Assembly: GCA_031261715.1 (NCBI GenBank)
Contig: JAISJB010000001.1
Span: 124,001 to 188,000, forward strand
DNA: 64,000 bases
Source: Endomicrobium sp.
GTDB lineage: Bacteria; Elusimicrobiota; Endomicrobiia; Endomicrobiales; Endomicrobiaceae
Reading direction: 5' to 3'
Numbering within the stretch: the stretch's first letter is position 1; the number at the start of each line of letters is the position of its first letter. The position numbers were made by a program, and so were the translations under genes. Below the pieces are notes generated by a model. It was not told where the DNA came from. It did no database searches and saw nothing but the letters and a program-made list of their open reading frames with translations. Below are positions 7,599-17,253 of this stretch, in pieces.

Positions 7599-8540
7599 TT
7601 ATTTTTTCCTTTTCATTACTTTTATAACAGTATCTATAATATTTAAAGAAGTCAATTTAAATTTTTGTAATAATTCAGCAGGTTTACCTGATTCACCGAA
7701 ACTATTCTCTATACCGATAGTTTCAAGTGGAACTGGGATATGTTTTGTTAAAACTTCAGATATAGCTGATCCTAATCCTCCATAGATCTGATGTTCTTCA
7801 ACAGATACAATTGCTTTACATTTTTGTGCAGCTTTAATAATTATACTTTCATCTATAGGTTTAATTGTATGGAAATTTATAACCATGGAACTAATGCCTT
7901 TTTGAATTCTTAGTATGCTGGCTGCTTGCAATGATTCATATACCATATTTCCACACGACATAATGGCGACATCACTGCCATTATGCATAACGTTTGCTTT
8001 CCCAAAAATAAATGGGGTTTCTTGTGTTGTTATAATAGGAGTAGTTTCTCTACTGTATCTTATATATATCGGCCCATTTATTTGTCTACTGGCTATAACT
8101 GCCTTTTTAGTTTCAATAAAATCACATGGACATATTACTTTCATATTAGGAATACATCGCATTATAGCGATATCTTCTAAGGCTTGGTGTGTTGCCCCAT
8201 CTGCTCCTACTGTAATCCCAGAATGTGATCCTCCTATTTTAACATCTAAGTTTGAATAACAAATAGTGTTTCTTATATGTTCCCAAGCTCTACCGGAAAC
8301 GAAAATACTATAAGTTGCAATAAATGGAACAAATCCTACAATAGAAAGTCCAGAAGCTATTCCTACCATATTGTTTTCTGCGATTCCAACATTAAGAAAT
8401 CTATTTGGAAATAAGGTTGCAAATTCATTTAAAGCTACTGATGAAGTAGTATCTGCTCCTAATACAAATACTGTATTGTCTAGTTTCCCAAGTTCAACAA
8501 GAGCTTCTCCAAACCCAAATCTAGTTGCTTTTTTTTCCAT
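7599..8540 (-). CDS. tktB: Transketolase, C-terminal subunit
   Basis: C-terminal half (pyrimidine-binding plus C-terminal domain) of a split transketolase, which moves two-carbon units in the non-oxidative pentose-phosphate pathway using thiamine diphosphate. 313 aa. Seen: the catalytic glutamate in VGIAENNMVGIASGL, followed by SIFVSGRAWEHIRNTICY, the THQALEDIAIMR loop, and the C-terminal domain with EEHQIYGGLGSA. This matches the C-half subunit family found as two-gene transketolases in many anaerobes. The N-half is not adjacent; it lies at 50786-51601. Active enzyme needs both subunits, so expression must be matched from two loci. Confidence 0.93.
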   Translation of the reverse strand: MEKKATRFGFGEALVELGKLDNTVFVLGADTTSSVALNEFATLFPNRFLNVGIAENNMVGIASGLSIVGFVPFIATYSIFVSGRAWEHIRNTICYSNLDVKIGGSHSGITVGADGATHQALEDIAIMRCIPNMKVICPCDFIETKKAVIASRQINGPIYIRYSRETTPIITTQETPFIFGKANVMHNGSDVAIMSCGNMVYESLQAASILRIQKGISSMVINFHTIKPIDESIIIKAAQKCKAIVSVEEHQIYGGLGSAISEVLTKHIPVPLETIGIENSFGESGKPAELLQKFKLTSLNIIDTVIKVMKRKK

Positions 8541-8691
8541 ATGTATAAATTGTTCCTCTCTTTATTATAAATAAAATAAAATAAAAAACTATATTAGCTA
8601 TGACTTGCAAATTACTATGTTTTTAGTTTTAGAAATAATTATAAAAATTATCAAAGATAATAAATATAACATAAAAACATATACATTAATA

Positions 8692-9381
8692 TTATACCAT
8701 ACTATAAGTTTTAATAACTTGTAAACTGTTATTAAAATTATAGATAATAGGACTTGCAGTTGGAATATTTAAATTTACTATATCATTATCACTTATGCTA
8801 TTTAAATATTTTATCAATGCTCTTAAACTGTTGCCATGAGCAACAATAATAATATTTTTACCAGCTTGTAGTTGCGGTATAATGTTTTTTTTCCAAAATG
8901 GAATCACTCTTGCTACTGTATCTTTTAAACATTCAGTTAAAGGTATTTTATCATTTTGTATATTAGAATATTTTACATCTTTTCCAGGATATCTAATATC
9001 ATCTTTAGTTATAGGTGGTGGAGCTATATTGTAACTTCTACGCCATATTTGTACTTGTTTATCACCATATTTTTTTGCTATTTCAGTCTTATTTAAGCCT
9101 TGTAAAGCTCCATAATGCCTTTCGTTTAATCTCCAATCTTTTATAACAGGTATCCACAATAAATCCATTACATTGAGTATATTCCATAGTGTCTTGACAG
9201 CTCTTTTTAATAATGATACATAGGCAATGTCAAAAGTGAAACCATTGGCTTGTAATTTTTTACCAGCTAAAATACTTTCCTCATGTCCTTGTTTTGATAA
9301 ATCAACATCTGTCCAGCCAGTAAATTTATTTTCCTTATTCCAAATACTTTCTCCATGTCTAATTAAAACAATTTTATGCAT
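8692..9381 (-). CDS. gpmA: 2,3-bisphosphoglycerate-dependent phosphoglycerate mutase
   Basis: Glycolytic interconversion of 3- and 2-phosphoglycerate in the cytosol, with a phosphohistidine intermediate. 229 aa, usual for dPGM. The N-terminal LIRHGESIWN carries the phosphorylated His, followed by FTGWTDVDLS; the central LNERHYGALQGLNK and the second His in VAHGNSLRAL are present. One change from the norm: the family's 'RRSYDxxPPP' here reads RRSYNIAPPPI. The gene is monocistronic, flanked by 150- and 94-bp spacers. The 8541-8691 spacer toward the transketolase gene holds only AT-rich DNA. Confidence 0.95.
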   Translation of the reverse strand: MHKIVLIRHGESIWNKENKFTGWTDVDLSKQGHEESILAGKKLQANGFTFDIAYVSLLKRAVKTLWNILNVMDLLWIPVIKDWRLNERHYGALQGLNKTEIAKKYGDKQVQIWRRSYNIAPPPITKDDIRYPGKDVKYSNIQNDKIPLTECLKDTVARVIPFWKKNIIPQLQAGKNIIIVAHGNSLRALIKYLNSISDNDIVNLNIPTASPIIYNFNNSLQVIKTYSMV

Positions 9382-9475
9382 TTTATATCTCTCTTATCTT
9401 TATAAATTATAGCATTAAGCTACATAATTGAATCTACTATTAATATATAATTGACAAATTATATATAATAGTTAT

Positions 9476-10651
9476 ATGAAAATAAATAAGTATTATTATA
9501 TATACACTTTTGGTTGTAAAGTAAATCAATATGAATCACAATTAATATCTGAAAACTTAAAAAAAAATAATTTTAAACGAACATGGCAAGTTGAAAAAGC
9601 TAATTTAATTATTATAAACTCTTGTACTGTAACTGAACAAGCTGATAAAAAATGTATATGTTTATTAAAAAAACTAACCAAAACTTTTCATCAAGCTAAA
9701 ATAATACTTACTGGATGTCTTAGTCAAAATAATAATATTCATTTCAAAACTTTATTTAATAATGTTAACATTATAACAGATAAAACTAAACTTTTTAATA
9801 CTTTTACAATTTCATCTTTCGATGCTCATTCAAGAGCTTTTGTAAAAATACAAGATGGATGTACAAATTTCTGTAGTTATTGTATTATACCATATATAAG
9901 AAATGTCTTATATAGTAAAAATCAAGAAACAGTAGTATCAGAAGTTAAAAACTTATTAGCACATGGATATTGCGAAATAGTATTAACTGGTATTAATATA
10001 GGGAAATATAAATATGGATTATCAAATTTATTAGAAAAACTTGTTAACATTCCTATGGATTTTAGAGTACGTATTTCATCTATAGAGTTAAATGCACTTA
10101 ACAATACAATAGCTAAAATTATGTTGAATTATCCTACTAAAATATGTAGGCATCTACATATTCCATTACAATCTGGTAGTAATGATATTTTAAAAGCCAT
10201 GAATAGACAATATTCTACAAAAGACTTTATAGTAAGAATAAATAGTATTTTTAATAAAATTCCAGATTTAACTTTAACAACTGATATTATAACAGGTTTT
10301 CCTGGAGAAACTAATCAACATCACAATGAAACATGTAACTTCATAGATAACATTAAATTTGCAAAACTTAATATTTTTAAATATTCTGATCGACATATAA
10401 CACAAGCCTCATTATTTCCAAATAAAGTCAACACAGACAGTATAAATAAACGCGCTAAAGAATTAATGGCTCTAAATATAATAAAGAAAGCACGTTTTAT
10501 TAAATATAATATAGGCTTAACTAGATCAGCAGTACAAATAGGTAATAATAAAGCTCTTACTGACAACTATATTATAACTGACATGGCTCAATCACACTCA
10601 ACAACATCAGGTATTTTTAACGTAGTAATAAAAAATACTTCTACAATTTAA
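9476..10651 (+). CDS. mtaB: tRNA (N6-threonylcarbamoyladenosine37) methylthiotransferase
   Basis: Radical-SAM enzyme adding a 2-methylthio group to t6A37 of tRNAs decoding ANN codons. 391 aa. The N-terminal UPF0004 domain has three cluster cysteines (TFGCKVNQYES, NSCTVTEQADKK, LTGCLSQ); GCKVNQYES and TVTEQADKK mark MtaB rather than MiaB or RimO. The radical-SAM cysteines are in CTNFCSYC. HIPLQSGSNDILKAMNR is conserved. The C-terminal TRAM-like part is short. No ribosome binding site precedes the ATG, and a TATAAT (9464-9469) lies only 6 nt before it, so the message may be leaderless. It converges with gcvT, 7 nt between stops. Confidence 0.92.
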   Translation: MKINKYYYIYTFGCKVNQYESQLISENLKKNNFKRTWQVEKANLIIINSCTVTEQADKKCICLLKKLTKTFHQAKIILTGCLSQNNNIHFKTLFNNVNIITDKTKLFNTFTISSFDAHSRAFVKIQDGCTNFCSYCIIPYIRNVLYSKNQETVVSEVKNLLAHGYCEIVLTGINIGKYKYGLSNLLEKLVNIPMDFRVRISSIELNALNNTIAKIMLNYPTKICRHLHIPLQSGSNDILKAMNRQYSTKDFIVRINSIFNKIPDLTLTTDIITGFPGETNQHHNETCNFIDNIKFAKLNIFKYSDRHITQASLFPNKVNTDSINKRAKELMALNIIKKARFIKYNIGLTRSAVQIGNNKALTDNYIITDMAQSHSTTSGIFNVVIKNTSTI

Positions 10652-10658
10652 CAAAATA

Positions 10659-11747
10659 TTATTTTGTACACTTAATATAAAATTTATTGTCAATTACTTT
10701 AATTGGTCTGTTTCTACCATGAATTTTAATTGTAAGATTATTACTTATAACATCAACGTTGATTAATGCCAAACCTATTGCTTTTTTTAATGTAGGAGAA
10801 AATGCTCCACTAGTAACATAACCAACAATAGTATCTTGTATACAAACTTTGTCCATTTCTCTTGCTATGCCTAAGACACACTCAAATTTAATTAACTTTC
10901 TTGAACAATTATTCTTAATATTCAATAGTGTATCTTTTCCAACAAAAGTAGCATCCCAATTGATTATACTATTAAATCCAAGGCTGATAGGATCTATATT
11001 TTCATGAAGTTCATTGCCATATAGTGGCATACAGGATTCAAGTCGTAATGTATTTCTACTACCAAGGCCACATGGAGGAATAGATAATTTAAGTAACTTT
11101 CTCCAAAGTTGTATTGCATTTTTATTTGATATAAAAATTTCAAATCCATCTTCGCCTGTATATCCTGTTCTAGCAATTTTACAAAAAGTTGAATTTAAGT
11201 TATTCAATTGAATATCTACTATTGAGAAATACTTAATCTTTTTAATATTAGTTTTAGTAAGAAATTGCAATTTGTCTATACATAAAGGCCCCTGAATGGA
11301 AATTAAACAAATCATATTGCTTATATTGTATATTCTAACATCAGTATAGATATGTTTATTATAATTATACTGTTCATGTAACCATGTGAAAACTTTACTG
11401 ATATTTCCAGAATTTACAACAACCATATATTCTTGTGTTTTATATTTATATACTATAATGTCATCTTTAATGCCACCATGCATATTTAATATCATTGAAT
11501 ATTTAGCTTTACCAATAGGTAAATTGATAATATTTCCGAGTGTGACATAATTTATAAAATGTTCAGCATCTTTCCCAGATATTATAAATGTTCCCATATG
11601 AGATATATCAAACATTCCAACATTTTCCCTTACAGAATTATGTTCATTAATAATTGAAGTATATTGTATAGGCATTAACCATTCATGAAAATTGATGAAT
11701 TTTGCTCCAAGTTTTTCGTGTTCATTATATAAACATGTTTTTTTCAT
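10659..11747 (-). CDS. gcvT: Glycine cleavage system T protein (aminomethyltransferase)
   Basis: Transfers the methylene group from aminomethyl-lipoyl H protein to tetrahydrofolate. 362 aa, normal length. Opening KLGAKFINFHEWLMPIQY, then VGMFDISHMGTF, and the folate/catalytic region around ARTGYTGEDGFEIF are all conserved; the second domain carries GRENxx-like contacts and GYVTSGAFSPTLKKAIG. The start codon overlaps the lpdA stop by 4 nt (ATGA), so the L and T proteins of the same complex are coupled. gcvH and gcvP are not in this window; they may lie elsewhere. Confidence 0.94.
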   Translation of the reverse strand: MKKTCLYNEHEKLGAKFINFHEWLMPIQYTSIINEHNSVRENVGMFDISHMGTFIISGKDAEHFINYVTLGNIINLPIGKAKYSMILNMHGGIKDDIIVYKYKTQEYMVVVNSGNISKVFTWLHEQYNYNKHIYTDVRIYNISNMICLISIQGPLCIDKLQFLTKTNIKKIKYFSIVDIQLNNLNSTFCKIARTGYTGEDGFEIFISNKNAIQLWRKLLKLSIPPCGLGSRNTLRLESCMPLYGNELHENIDPISLGFNSIINWDATFVGKDTLLNIKNNCSRKLIKFECVLGIAREMDKVCIQDTIVGYVTSGAFSPTLKKAIGLALINVDVISNNLTIKIHGRNRPIKVIDNKFYIKCTK

Positions 11748-13123
11748 TGTTGTACTTCTATTTTGTTAATTTTTTTTGTGAGTTCAGTACATTTTGAAAA
11801 CGCATCTTCATAGGCATTTAACAAAGTTTCACTGAGAGAAGGATGAAAAATTGTTTCTCTTTGAATATGTTTTATTCCACTTTTAAGTATTTGAGAAGCT
11901 ACATTTATAATTTCATCAGCATGCTCTCCAAATATCCAAAATGCTAATGGCTTTTTGCTAAACTTATCAACTGCACATTTAACAAAACCTATACGTTCAG
12001 AATCTAAAATAGCTCTAACACTAGCAGTAAATGGAAATTTACCAAGGCTTACATCTTTGTACTGTGAAAAACCTGATATTTTAACTGAAGCACTCTGTGG
12101 CATAGAAAACACAACTAATGGAATTATCGAGTTGTCAATTGTAACGCAGTTGCCTGTTACTGCATTGATAGCAGCAATAATTCCATCATTTTGTGCAGTG
12201 TAAGCAAGTAAATGTTTACCTGTAATATCTCCAACCGCGTAAATATTTTTAATATTTGTTTGGCAAAATTCATCAACCTCTATAAAGCCTAACTTATTGA
12301 TTTTAATTCCTATATTTTCTAATTTTAAATTATTATTTGGTTGTCTACCTACAGTTACTAATATCTTGTCATATTTTTTTTTACTAACTTCTTGATCTAT
12401 TTTGTTATAACAATTATTAATCACTGTAACCCCTTGTCTCATTAAATTTTTTTTTATTGATTCTGAAATTTCTATGTCCTCTTTAGATAATAAATAATTT
12501 TCATATTCAAGTAAAGTAACATTACAACCAAAGCCTGAGAAGATAGTTGCCATTTCTATCCCTATTGGACCACCACCAATTATGAGCATATTGTTAGGAA
12601 GTTCATCGATATTTAAAATATCATTAGAATTAATTATTTTACTGCCATCATATATTAATAAATCTGTTAGTGGCTTTGGTTGAGTCCCTGTAGCTATAAT
12701 GATTTTCTCAGCATGTAGTTCATATGTCAACCTTTTATCATTTTCTACGATCATTATAGTGTTTTTATTGATCAATGAAGCTGTAGCATAAATTAAATCT
12801 ATATTATATGATAGTATTACTTTTATCATCCCCTTTCTAATATTATCTATATTTTTATTTTTAATTTTAACTATATTCTTAAAATTAATTGGACTGATGT
12901 TAACATTTAAAGCATACTCATAAGCCTTTTTAATTTCTATCTTTCTTTTTAATACTGTCCATAAAAATTTAGTAGGAATACATCCATGATTTAAGCAAAC
13001 TCCACCAACCAAGGACTTCTCGATAAGAGCTACCTTTGCTCCAATTTGAGATGCTCGCACGGCTGCATTGTAACCACTAGGCCCTGACCCTATAATAATA
13101 ATATCATAATTATTTACACTCAT
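11744..13123 (-). CDS. lpdA: Dihydrolipoyl dehydrogenase (glycine cleavage L protein)
   Basis: FAD enzyme that reoxidises dihydrolipoyl groups with NAD+. 459 aa. FAD site IIIGSGPSGYNAAVRA; redox disulfide in GGVCLNHGCIPTK (usual GGTCLNxGCIPSK); NAD site IIGGGPIGIEMATIF; second FAD contact IYAVGDITGKHLLAYTA; and near the C-terminus HPSLSETL, where the usual active-site pair is HPTxSE. Because it precedes and overlaps gcvT it likely serves the glycine cleavage system, though it could also serve a 2-oxoacid dehydrogenase encoded elsewhere. Confidence 0.94.
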   Translation of the reverse strand: MSVNNYDIIIIGSGPSGYNAAVRASQIGAKVALIEKSLVGGVCLNHGCIPTKFLWTVLKRKIEIKKAYEYALNVNISPINFKNIVKIKNKNIDNIRKGMIKVILSYNIDLIYATASLINKNTIMIVENDKRLTYELHAEKIIIATGTQPKPLTDLLIYDGSKIINSNDILNIDELPNNMLIIGGGPIGIEMATIFSGFGCNVTLLEYENYLLSKEDIEISESIKKNLMRQGVTVINNCYNKIDQEVSKKKYDKILVTVGRQPNNNLKLENIGIKINKLGFIEVDEFCQTNIKNIYAVGDITGKHLLAYTAQNDGIIAAINAVTGNCVTIDNSIIPLVVFSMPQSASVKISGFSQYKDVSLGKFPFTASVRAILDSERIGFVKCAVDKFSKKPLAFWIFGEHADEIINVASQILKSGIKHIQRETIFHPSLSETLLNAYEDAFSKCTELTKKINKIEVQQ

Positions 13124-13159
13124 TTAATGTCCTCCTTGCAAATAAAATATAATAGTTGT

Positions 13160-14884
13160 TTACTTAACTTGTTTATCTTTTTCCAAACTATTTAATATAT
13201 TATTAGTTATTGTATTTATATGTACCATTTGAACATTGTTTATATGTTGTCTTCTAACTCTAAGCTCAACCAGCTGTTGCGTTATATATTTTGCATTAAT
13301 TATAATCCTGTAAGGTATTCCCATTAAATCAGAATCTTTGAGTCTATTTGAAATACTTATGTCTTTTCTATCATCAATTAAAACATCTAATTTTTCTTTA
13401 CAAAGTTGGTCATATATACATTTTATTGTTTTATTTACAACAAGAGTATTATTATGATTGATTGGAATTATTATTACTTGAAATGGAGCTATACTGTCAG
13501 GCCATATTATACCATCTTTATCATGATATTGTTCTATTACAGCCATAATAATCCTTGTAATTCCTATACCATAACATCCCATTAATAAAAAACTATTTAT
13601 ACCATTATGATTTATATATGTTCCATTCATAAGTTTAGAATAGTGTGTTCCTAATTTGAAAGTATGTCCAATTTCAATACCTTTTGAAGTATGTAGTTTA
13701 TATTGTTGACATTGAGGACATAGATCGTGCTCAGTAAATTTCCTTATATCAGCTATTATATCAACATTATAATCTCTTATATAGTTTATATTTTTTATAT
13801 AATAATTATCTTTATTAGCACCAGATATAGCATTTTTTATTTCTATTACTGATAAATCAGCTATGATTTTTATATTACTTAGTCCAACTGGTCCTAAGAA
13901 GCCTATTGCCAAGTTCAAATTTTTTATAGTTTGTATATTAGCAAGAAGTATATTATTTGTTTTCAATACTTTTTTTAATTTAGTTTCATTTATTTCATGA
14001 TCTCCTCTGACTAATACAATTATAGGCTTGTTATTAGTAATATAAATTGTAACTTTAATAAATTTTTTGATAGGTATATGAAATGATTTTACTATGTCAG
14101 CAATAGTATTGTTATTTACAATTAATACTTCTTCTCTTTCTAGTAATTCTTCATCATTGTCTTTGAGCTGTAAACATGTAACCATATCTATGGTTACACT
14201 ATAGCCACAATTACACCATGCTATTTCTTCTTCACCAGTATTTGATATTGCTATAAATTCATTTGAAAATGTACCGCCTATTTTGCCAGATGAAGCATTG
14301 ACAATTTTAAAGTTAAGTTTAAAATTAGTAAATAGTTTTGTGTAAGAAGCAACAATTATTTGATAATATTTATTTAGATCTGATTCACTATCGTGAAATG
14401 AATACGCATCTTTCATTAAAAATTCTCTTGATCTTAATAATCCAAATCTTGGTCGTAATTCGTCTCTAAACTTTAAACCAAATTGATAAAACATCATAGG
14501 TAAGTGTTTGTAAGTAATATATTTATTTTTGAGCATATCAAGTATTAATTCTTCTGCAGTTGGTACAAGACAAAATTCAGATTGTTTACGATCTTTTAAT
14601 TTAAAAAGTTCTTTTCCATAATTATTCCATCTATTTGTTTCTACAAGTAAATGTTTTGGAATAAGTAAAGGAAGTATAACTTCTTGTCCACCTATGGATT
14701 CCATTTCATATCTTATTAAATTTATTACTTTTCGTAATACTCTAACTCCTAATGGTAAAAATTCATATAAGCCAGATGCCACTTGACGTATCATACCAGA
14801 TTTTAACATCAATTTTGTAGAAACTGATTCTACATCTGATGTAATATCTTTTTGTATTGGAATAAACAACTGAGAGAAAAACAA
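13160..14884 (-). CDS. proS: Proline-tRNA ligase (bacterial type with editing insertion)
   Basis: Class II synthetase that charges tRNA-Pro and edits Ala-tRNA-Pro. 574 aa, the standard length for the bacterial form with the INS domain inserted between motifs 2 and 3. Seen: KSGMIRQVASGLYEFLPLG (N-terminus), PTAEE, motif 2 LKFRDELRPRFGLLRSREFLMKDAYSF (split here into LRPRFGLLRSREF and MKDAYSFH), GTHYSKLMNGTY after the insertion, motif 3 GCYGIGITRI, and a C-terminal anticodon-binding domain (VLIDDRKD). The INS domain (about 220-380) is present but divergent (RGDHEINETKLKK), as in AT-rich genomes. Lies between greA and lpdA. Confidence 0.95.
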   Translation of the reverse strand: MFFSQLFIPIQKDITSDVESVSTKLMLKSGMIRQVASGLYEFLPLGVRVLRKVINLIRYEMESIGGQEVILPLLIPKHLLVETNRWNNYGKELFKLKDRKQSEFCLVPTAEELILDMLKNKYITYKHLPMMFYQFGLKFRDELRPRFGLLRSREFLMKDAYSFHDSESDLNKYYQIIVASYTKLFTNFKLNFKIVNASSGKIGGTFSNEFIAISNTGEEEIAWCNCGYSVTIDMVTCLQLKDNDEELLEREEVLIVNNNTIADIVKSFHIPIKKFIKVTIYITNNKPIIVLVRGDHEINETKLKKVLKTNNILLANIQTIKNLNLAIGFLGPVGLSNIKIIADLSVIEIKNAISGANKDNYYIKNINYIRDYNVDIIADIRKFTEHDLCPQCQQYKLHTSKGIEIGHTFKLGTHYSKLMNGTYINHNGINSFLLMGCYGIGITRIIMAVIEQYHDKDGIIWPDSIAPFQVIIIPINHNNTLVVNKTIKCIYDQLCKEKLDVLIDDRKDISISNRLKDSDLMGIPYRIIINAKYITQQLVELRVRRQHINNVQMVHINTITNNILNSLEKDKQVK

Positions 14885-14916
14885 AATTATATAACCTCCT
14901 ACAATTTAATAATAAT

Positions 14917-15390
14917 TTAATTTAATGTCGCAGGTTCTATTTTAAGGATTTTAAATTTAATTGTGCCAATAGGCACAATTACTGTACAAATATCTCCAAT
15001 TTTATGATCTAAAAGTCCATTTGTTAAAGGAGAGTCTATAGATATTTTATTTATAGTAGGATCTGCTTCCTCAGAATCAACAATGGTATATTTATATGTA
15101 TTATTATTTTCATCTTGAATAGTTACATTTACACCAATATGTACTGCACTAATATCAACATTTTTACTTTCAAGAATTTCTGCACCTCTGATCTTATTTT
15201 CTACAACATCAAGTCTATTAATAATATTTGATAGTGTTTCTTTTGATGCATGGTATTCTGCATTTTCTCTTATATCGCCAAATTCTCTAGCTTTTGCGAT
15301 TTCTTCTTTTAATGTTTCTTTTCTTTTTTTAAGCATTTCCAATTCTTCAATAAGTTTATCTCTTCCTTTCTGTGTTAAATAAATTTTCAC
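14917..15390 (-). CDS. greA: Transcription elongation factor GreA
   Basis: Binds the RNA polymerase secondary channel and stimulates cleavage of backtracked RNA. 157 aa. An N-terminal antiparallel coiled coil carries the catalytic acidic tip in AREFGDIRENAEYHASKE (D and E at the tip), then the C-terminal FKBP-like domain with DSEEADPTINKISIDSPL. Start is GTG (15390) with AAAGGA 6 nt upstream. It follows the degraded gap and precedes proS, probably with its own promoter (weak TTGGTA-16-TAAAAT around 15440-15470). Confidence 0.95.
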   Translation of the reverse strand: MKIYLTQKGRDKLIEELEMLKKRKETLKEEIAKAREFGDIRENAEYHASKETLSNIINRLDVVENKIRGAEILESKNVDISAVHIGVNVTIQDENNNTYKYTIVDSEEADPTINKISIDSPLTNGLLDHKIGDICTVIVPIGTIKFKILKIEPATLN

Positions 15391-15729
15391 TTTATAATCC
15401 TTTAATTAATTTATACATTTATCAGTTTTAATTCTATATAATTTTACCATTTTAAAATAAGATACCAATTTTACGTTGTACTTTTACAAAAGTAAGACTA
15501 AAATTTGTAGCTATAGGTTTAGATAATTTCATCTGTGAATTTTTTCAATTTTATGTTACCTTATACTTCTAAACAAAAGCAGGTCAAGAAATAATTTCTA
15601 CACCTGACTTTGACTTAACAAGATTCATTGCTACACGTCTGTAATGTTGAATCTTTCTTCAAAAAATATGATAAAATTGGCATTCCTTACTCATAATATT
15701 ATATTTCATTTTGCACCCTTATAGAAAAT
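15391..15729 (-). other. Gene-free gap, possible remnant of lost gene(s)
   Basis: These 339 bp lie downstream of cdsA and before greA and hold no intact gene. In many bacteria uppS-cdsA is followed here by dxr and rseP (then proS); neither is recognisable. On the minus strand near 15590-15670 a short reading frame between stops gives RKIQHYRRVAMNLVKSKSG, which faintly resembles the C-terminal 'lRriALNLLK' segment of ISAs1/IS4-type transposases. That is too short to name. The half nearer greA is AT-rich and probably includes the greA promoter. Confidence 0.45.
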
Positions 15730-16551
15730 TTATAATTTATAACAAAGGCTTAAAATATAGTATACAGTAGGAGCAACAAATATATATGAATCAAATCTGT
15801 CAAATACACCACCATGACCAGGTATTAAACAACTGGAATCTTTAATACCACTGTCTCTTTTAATCATAGATTCTGCTAAATCAGAAAATTGCCCTATGAT
15901 AGATATAGTGCACCCTAATATCAGTGTCATACTCATAGTTAAAATTTGTTGCATCAGTAGTGTTCTAAACAATATTGATATTAACACTCCTAATATACAT
16001 CCTACTATGGAACCTTCTAATGTTTTTCTAGGACTAATGTTTTGTGTGAGTTTATGTATGCCGAATAATGAGCCTATTATATAGGCTGCAGTATCTACAA
16101 TCCATGTAACTATAATAATAAAAAAAGTAATTTCCATTCCATGAGGCAAAGTTCTAATATAGACAAGATGCATTAGAGTCATGGGAATAAAAAATATACC
16201 AAAAAATGACAATGAAATTCTGACTATCGAGGATGTAACTACTCCATTAAATATTTCAATACTAAAAAGAATCAACATCATTAACATAGTATATAGCAAT
16301 ATATTTTTATTGATATTAAATTTATTGTAATTTAATAATACAGAAAATAACACAGCCATTATCATTGATATGTTCTTATGTATATGATATTTTCTTATCA
16401 TAGTAAAATATTCATAAACACATAAAACAGATATAACAATCATCATCACACTAAATACTATATGGCCATAATATATACATGTAACAATTACAGGTATTCC
16501 TATAGAGGCAACTAATGTTCTAATTACAAAATTTTTTATATCTATACTCAT
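15730..16551 (-). CDS. cdsA: Phosphatidate cytidylyltransferase
   Basis: Membrane enzyme that makes CDP-diacylglycerol from phosphatidic acid and CTP, the branch point of phospholipid synthesis. 273 aa with about seven or eight hydrophobic segments. The family signature near the C-terminus is present: SDLAESMIKRDSGIKD followed by PGHGGVFDRFDS, with metal-binding acidic residues. VDTAAYIIGSLFG and SPRKTLEGSIVG are also conserved. It begins immediately after the uppS stop (TAA/ATG adjacent), so the two are co-translated, a classical pair. Confidence 0.95.
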   Translation of the reverse strand: MSIDIKNFVIRTLVASIGIPVIVTCIYYGHIVFSVMMIVISVLCVYEYFTMIRKYHIHKNISMIMAVLFSVLLNYNKFNINKNILLYTMLMMLILFSIEIFNGVVTSSIVRISLSFFGIFFIPMTLMHLVYIRTLPHGMEITFFIIIVTWIVDTAAYIIGSLFGIHKLTQNISPRKTLEGSIVGCILGVLISILFRTLLMQQILTMSMTLILGCTISIIGQFSDLAESMIKRDSGIKDSSCLIPGHGGVFDRFDSYIFVAPTVYYILSLCYKL

Positions 16552-17238
16552 TTATTTGTTAACTCCACCGAAACGCCTTTCTCTTTTTTGAAATTCTGAA
16601 ATTGCAATTCTCAAATCATTTTCAGTAAAATCTGGCCATAATGTGTCAGTAACATATATTTCAGAATACGCAATTTGCCAAAGAAGAAAATTTGATATTC
16701 GTAACTCTCCAGATGTTCTAATAAGCAAATCTGGATCAGGTTGTCCTGCAGTGTATAAAAAAGATGATATTGTTTGCTCTGTAGGATTCTTTATTCCATG
16801 TTTTAACATTTCTTTAAAAGCATGTACTAATTCTTGCCGTGCTCCATAGTTTAAAGCTATATTAAGTTCAAATCGTGTGTTTTTAGCCATGAACATACAA
16901 ACTTTGTTAAGTTCATCTCTAATTTCTTGAGGAAATTTTGATAAATCTCCTAGTATGCGTAAACGTATACCAGCTTTGATAAATTTATTAGTTTCATTTT
17001 TTAAAAACTGTACAAGAAGAGAAAGTAATGAATCTATTTCAATTTTTGGTCTTTTCCAGTTTTCTGTTGAAAATGCATATAAAGTTAATATTTTAATTCC
17101 TATCGTATCTGCAACTTGTACAATAGTTTTTACAGTTTCAATTCCACGTTTATGTCCCCATATCCTTGGCAAAGACTGTTTAACTGCCCATCTTCCATTA
17201 CCATCCATTATAATAGCTACATGCCAAGGTATCAACAA
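16552..17238 (-). CDS. uppS: Undecaprenyl diphosphate synthase (cis-prenyltransferase)
   Basis: Condenses isopentenyl diphosphate onto farnesyl diphosphate to make the C55 carrier for cell-wall synthesis. 228 aa, slightly shorter than average (240-250). Motifs: HVAIIMDGNGRWA with the catalytic Asp, GHKRGIETVK, YAFSTENWKRP, GARQELVHAF and the C-terminal DLLIRTSGELRISNFLLWQIAYSE with basic residues for the homoallylic diphosphate. Presence implies a bactoprenol-dependent wall or glycan pathway is retained. Confidence 0.95.
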   Translation of the reverse strand: MLIPWHVAIIMDGNGRWAVKQSLPRIWGHKRGIETVKTIVQVADTIGIKILTLYAFSTENWKRPKIEIDSLLSLLVQFLKNETNKFIKAGIRLRILGDLSKFPQEIRDELNKVCMFMAKNTRFELNIALNYGARQELVHAFKEMLKHGIKNPTEQTISSFLYTAGQPDPDLLIRTSGELRISNFLLWQIAYSEIYVTDTLWPDFTENDLRIAISEFQKRERRFGGVNK

Positions 17239-17253
17239 AAATAAAAACTCCTT

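Noticed and set aside
9451-9469. TTGACA...TATAAT before mtaB as a normal promoter
   Set aside because: The two hexamers are only 7 nt apart, far short of the 16-18 nt needed.
10648-10666. ACAAAAT-ATT-ATTTTGT palindrome between mtaB and gcvT as a bidirectional terminator
   Set aside because: Stem is only 7 bp of almost pure A-T with a 3-nt loop and no T-run; too weak to call.
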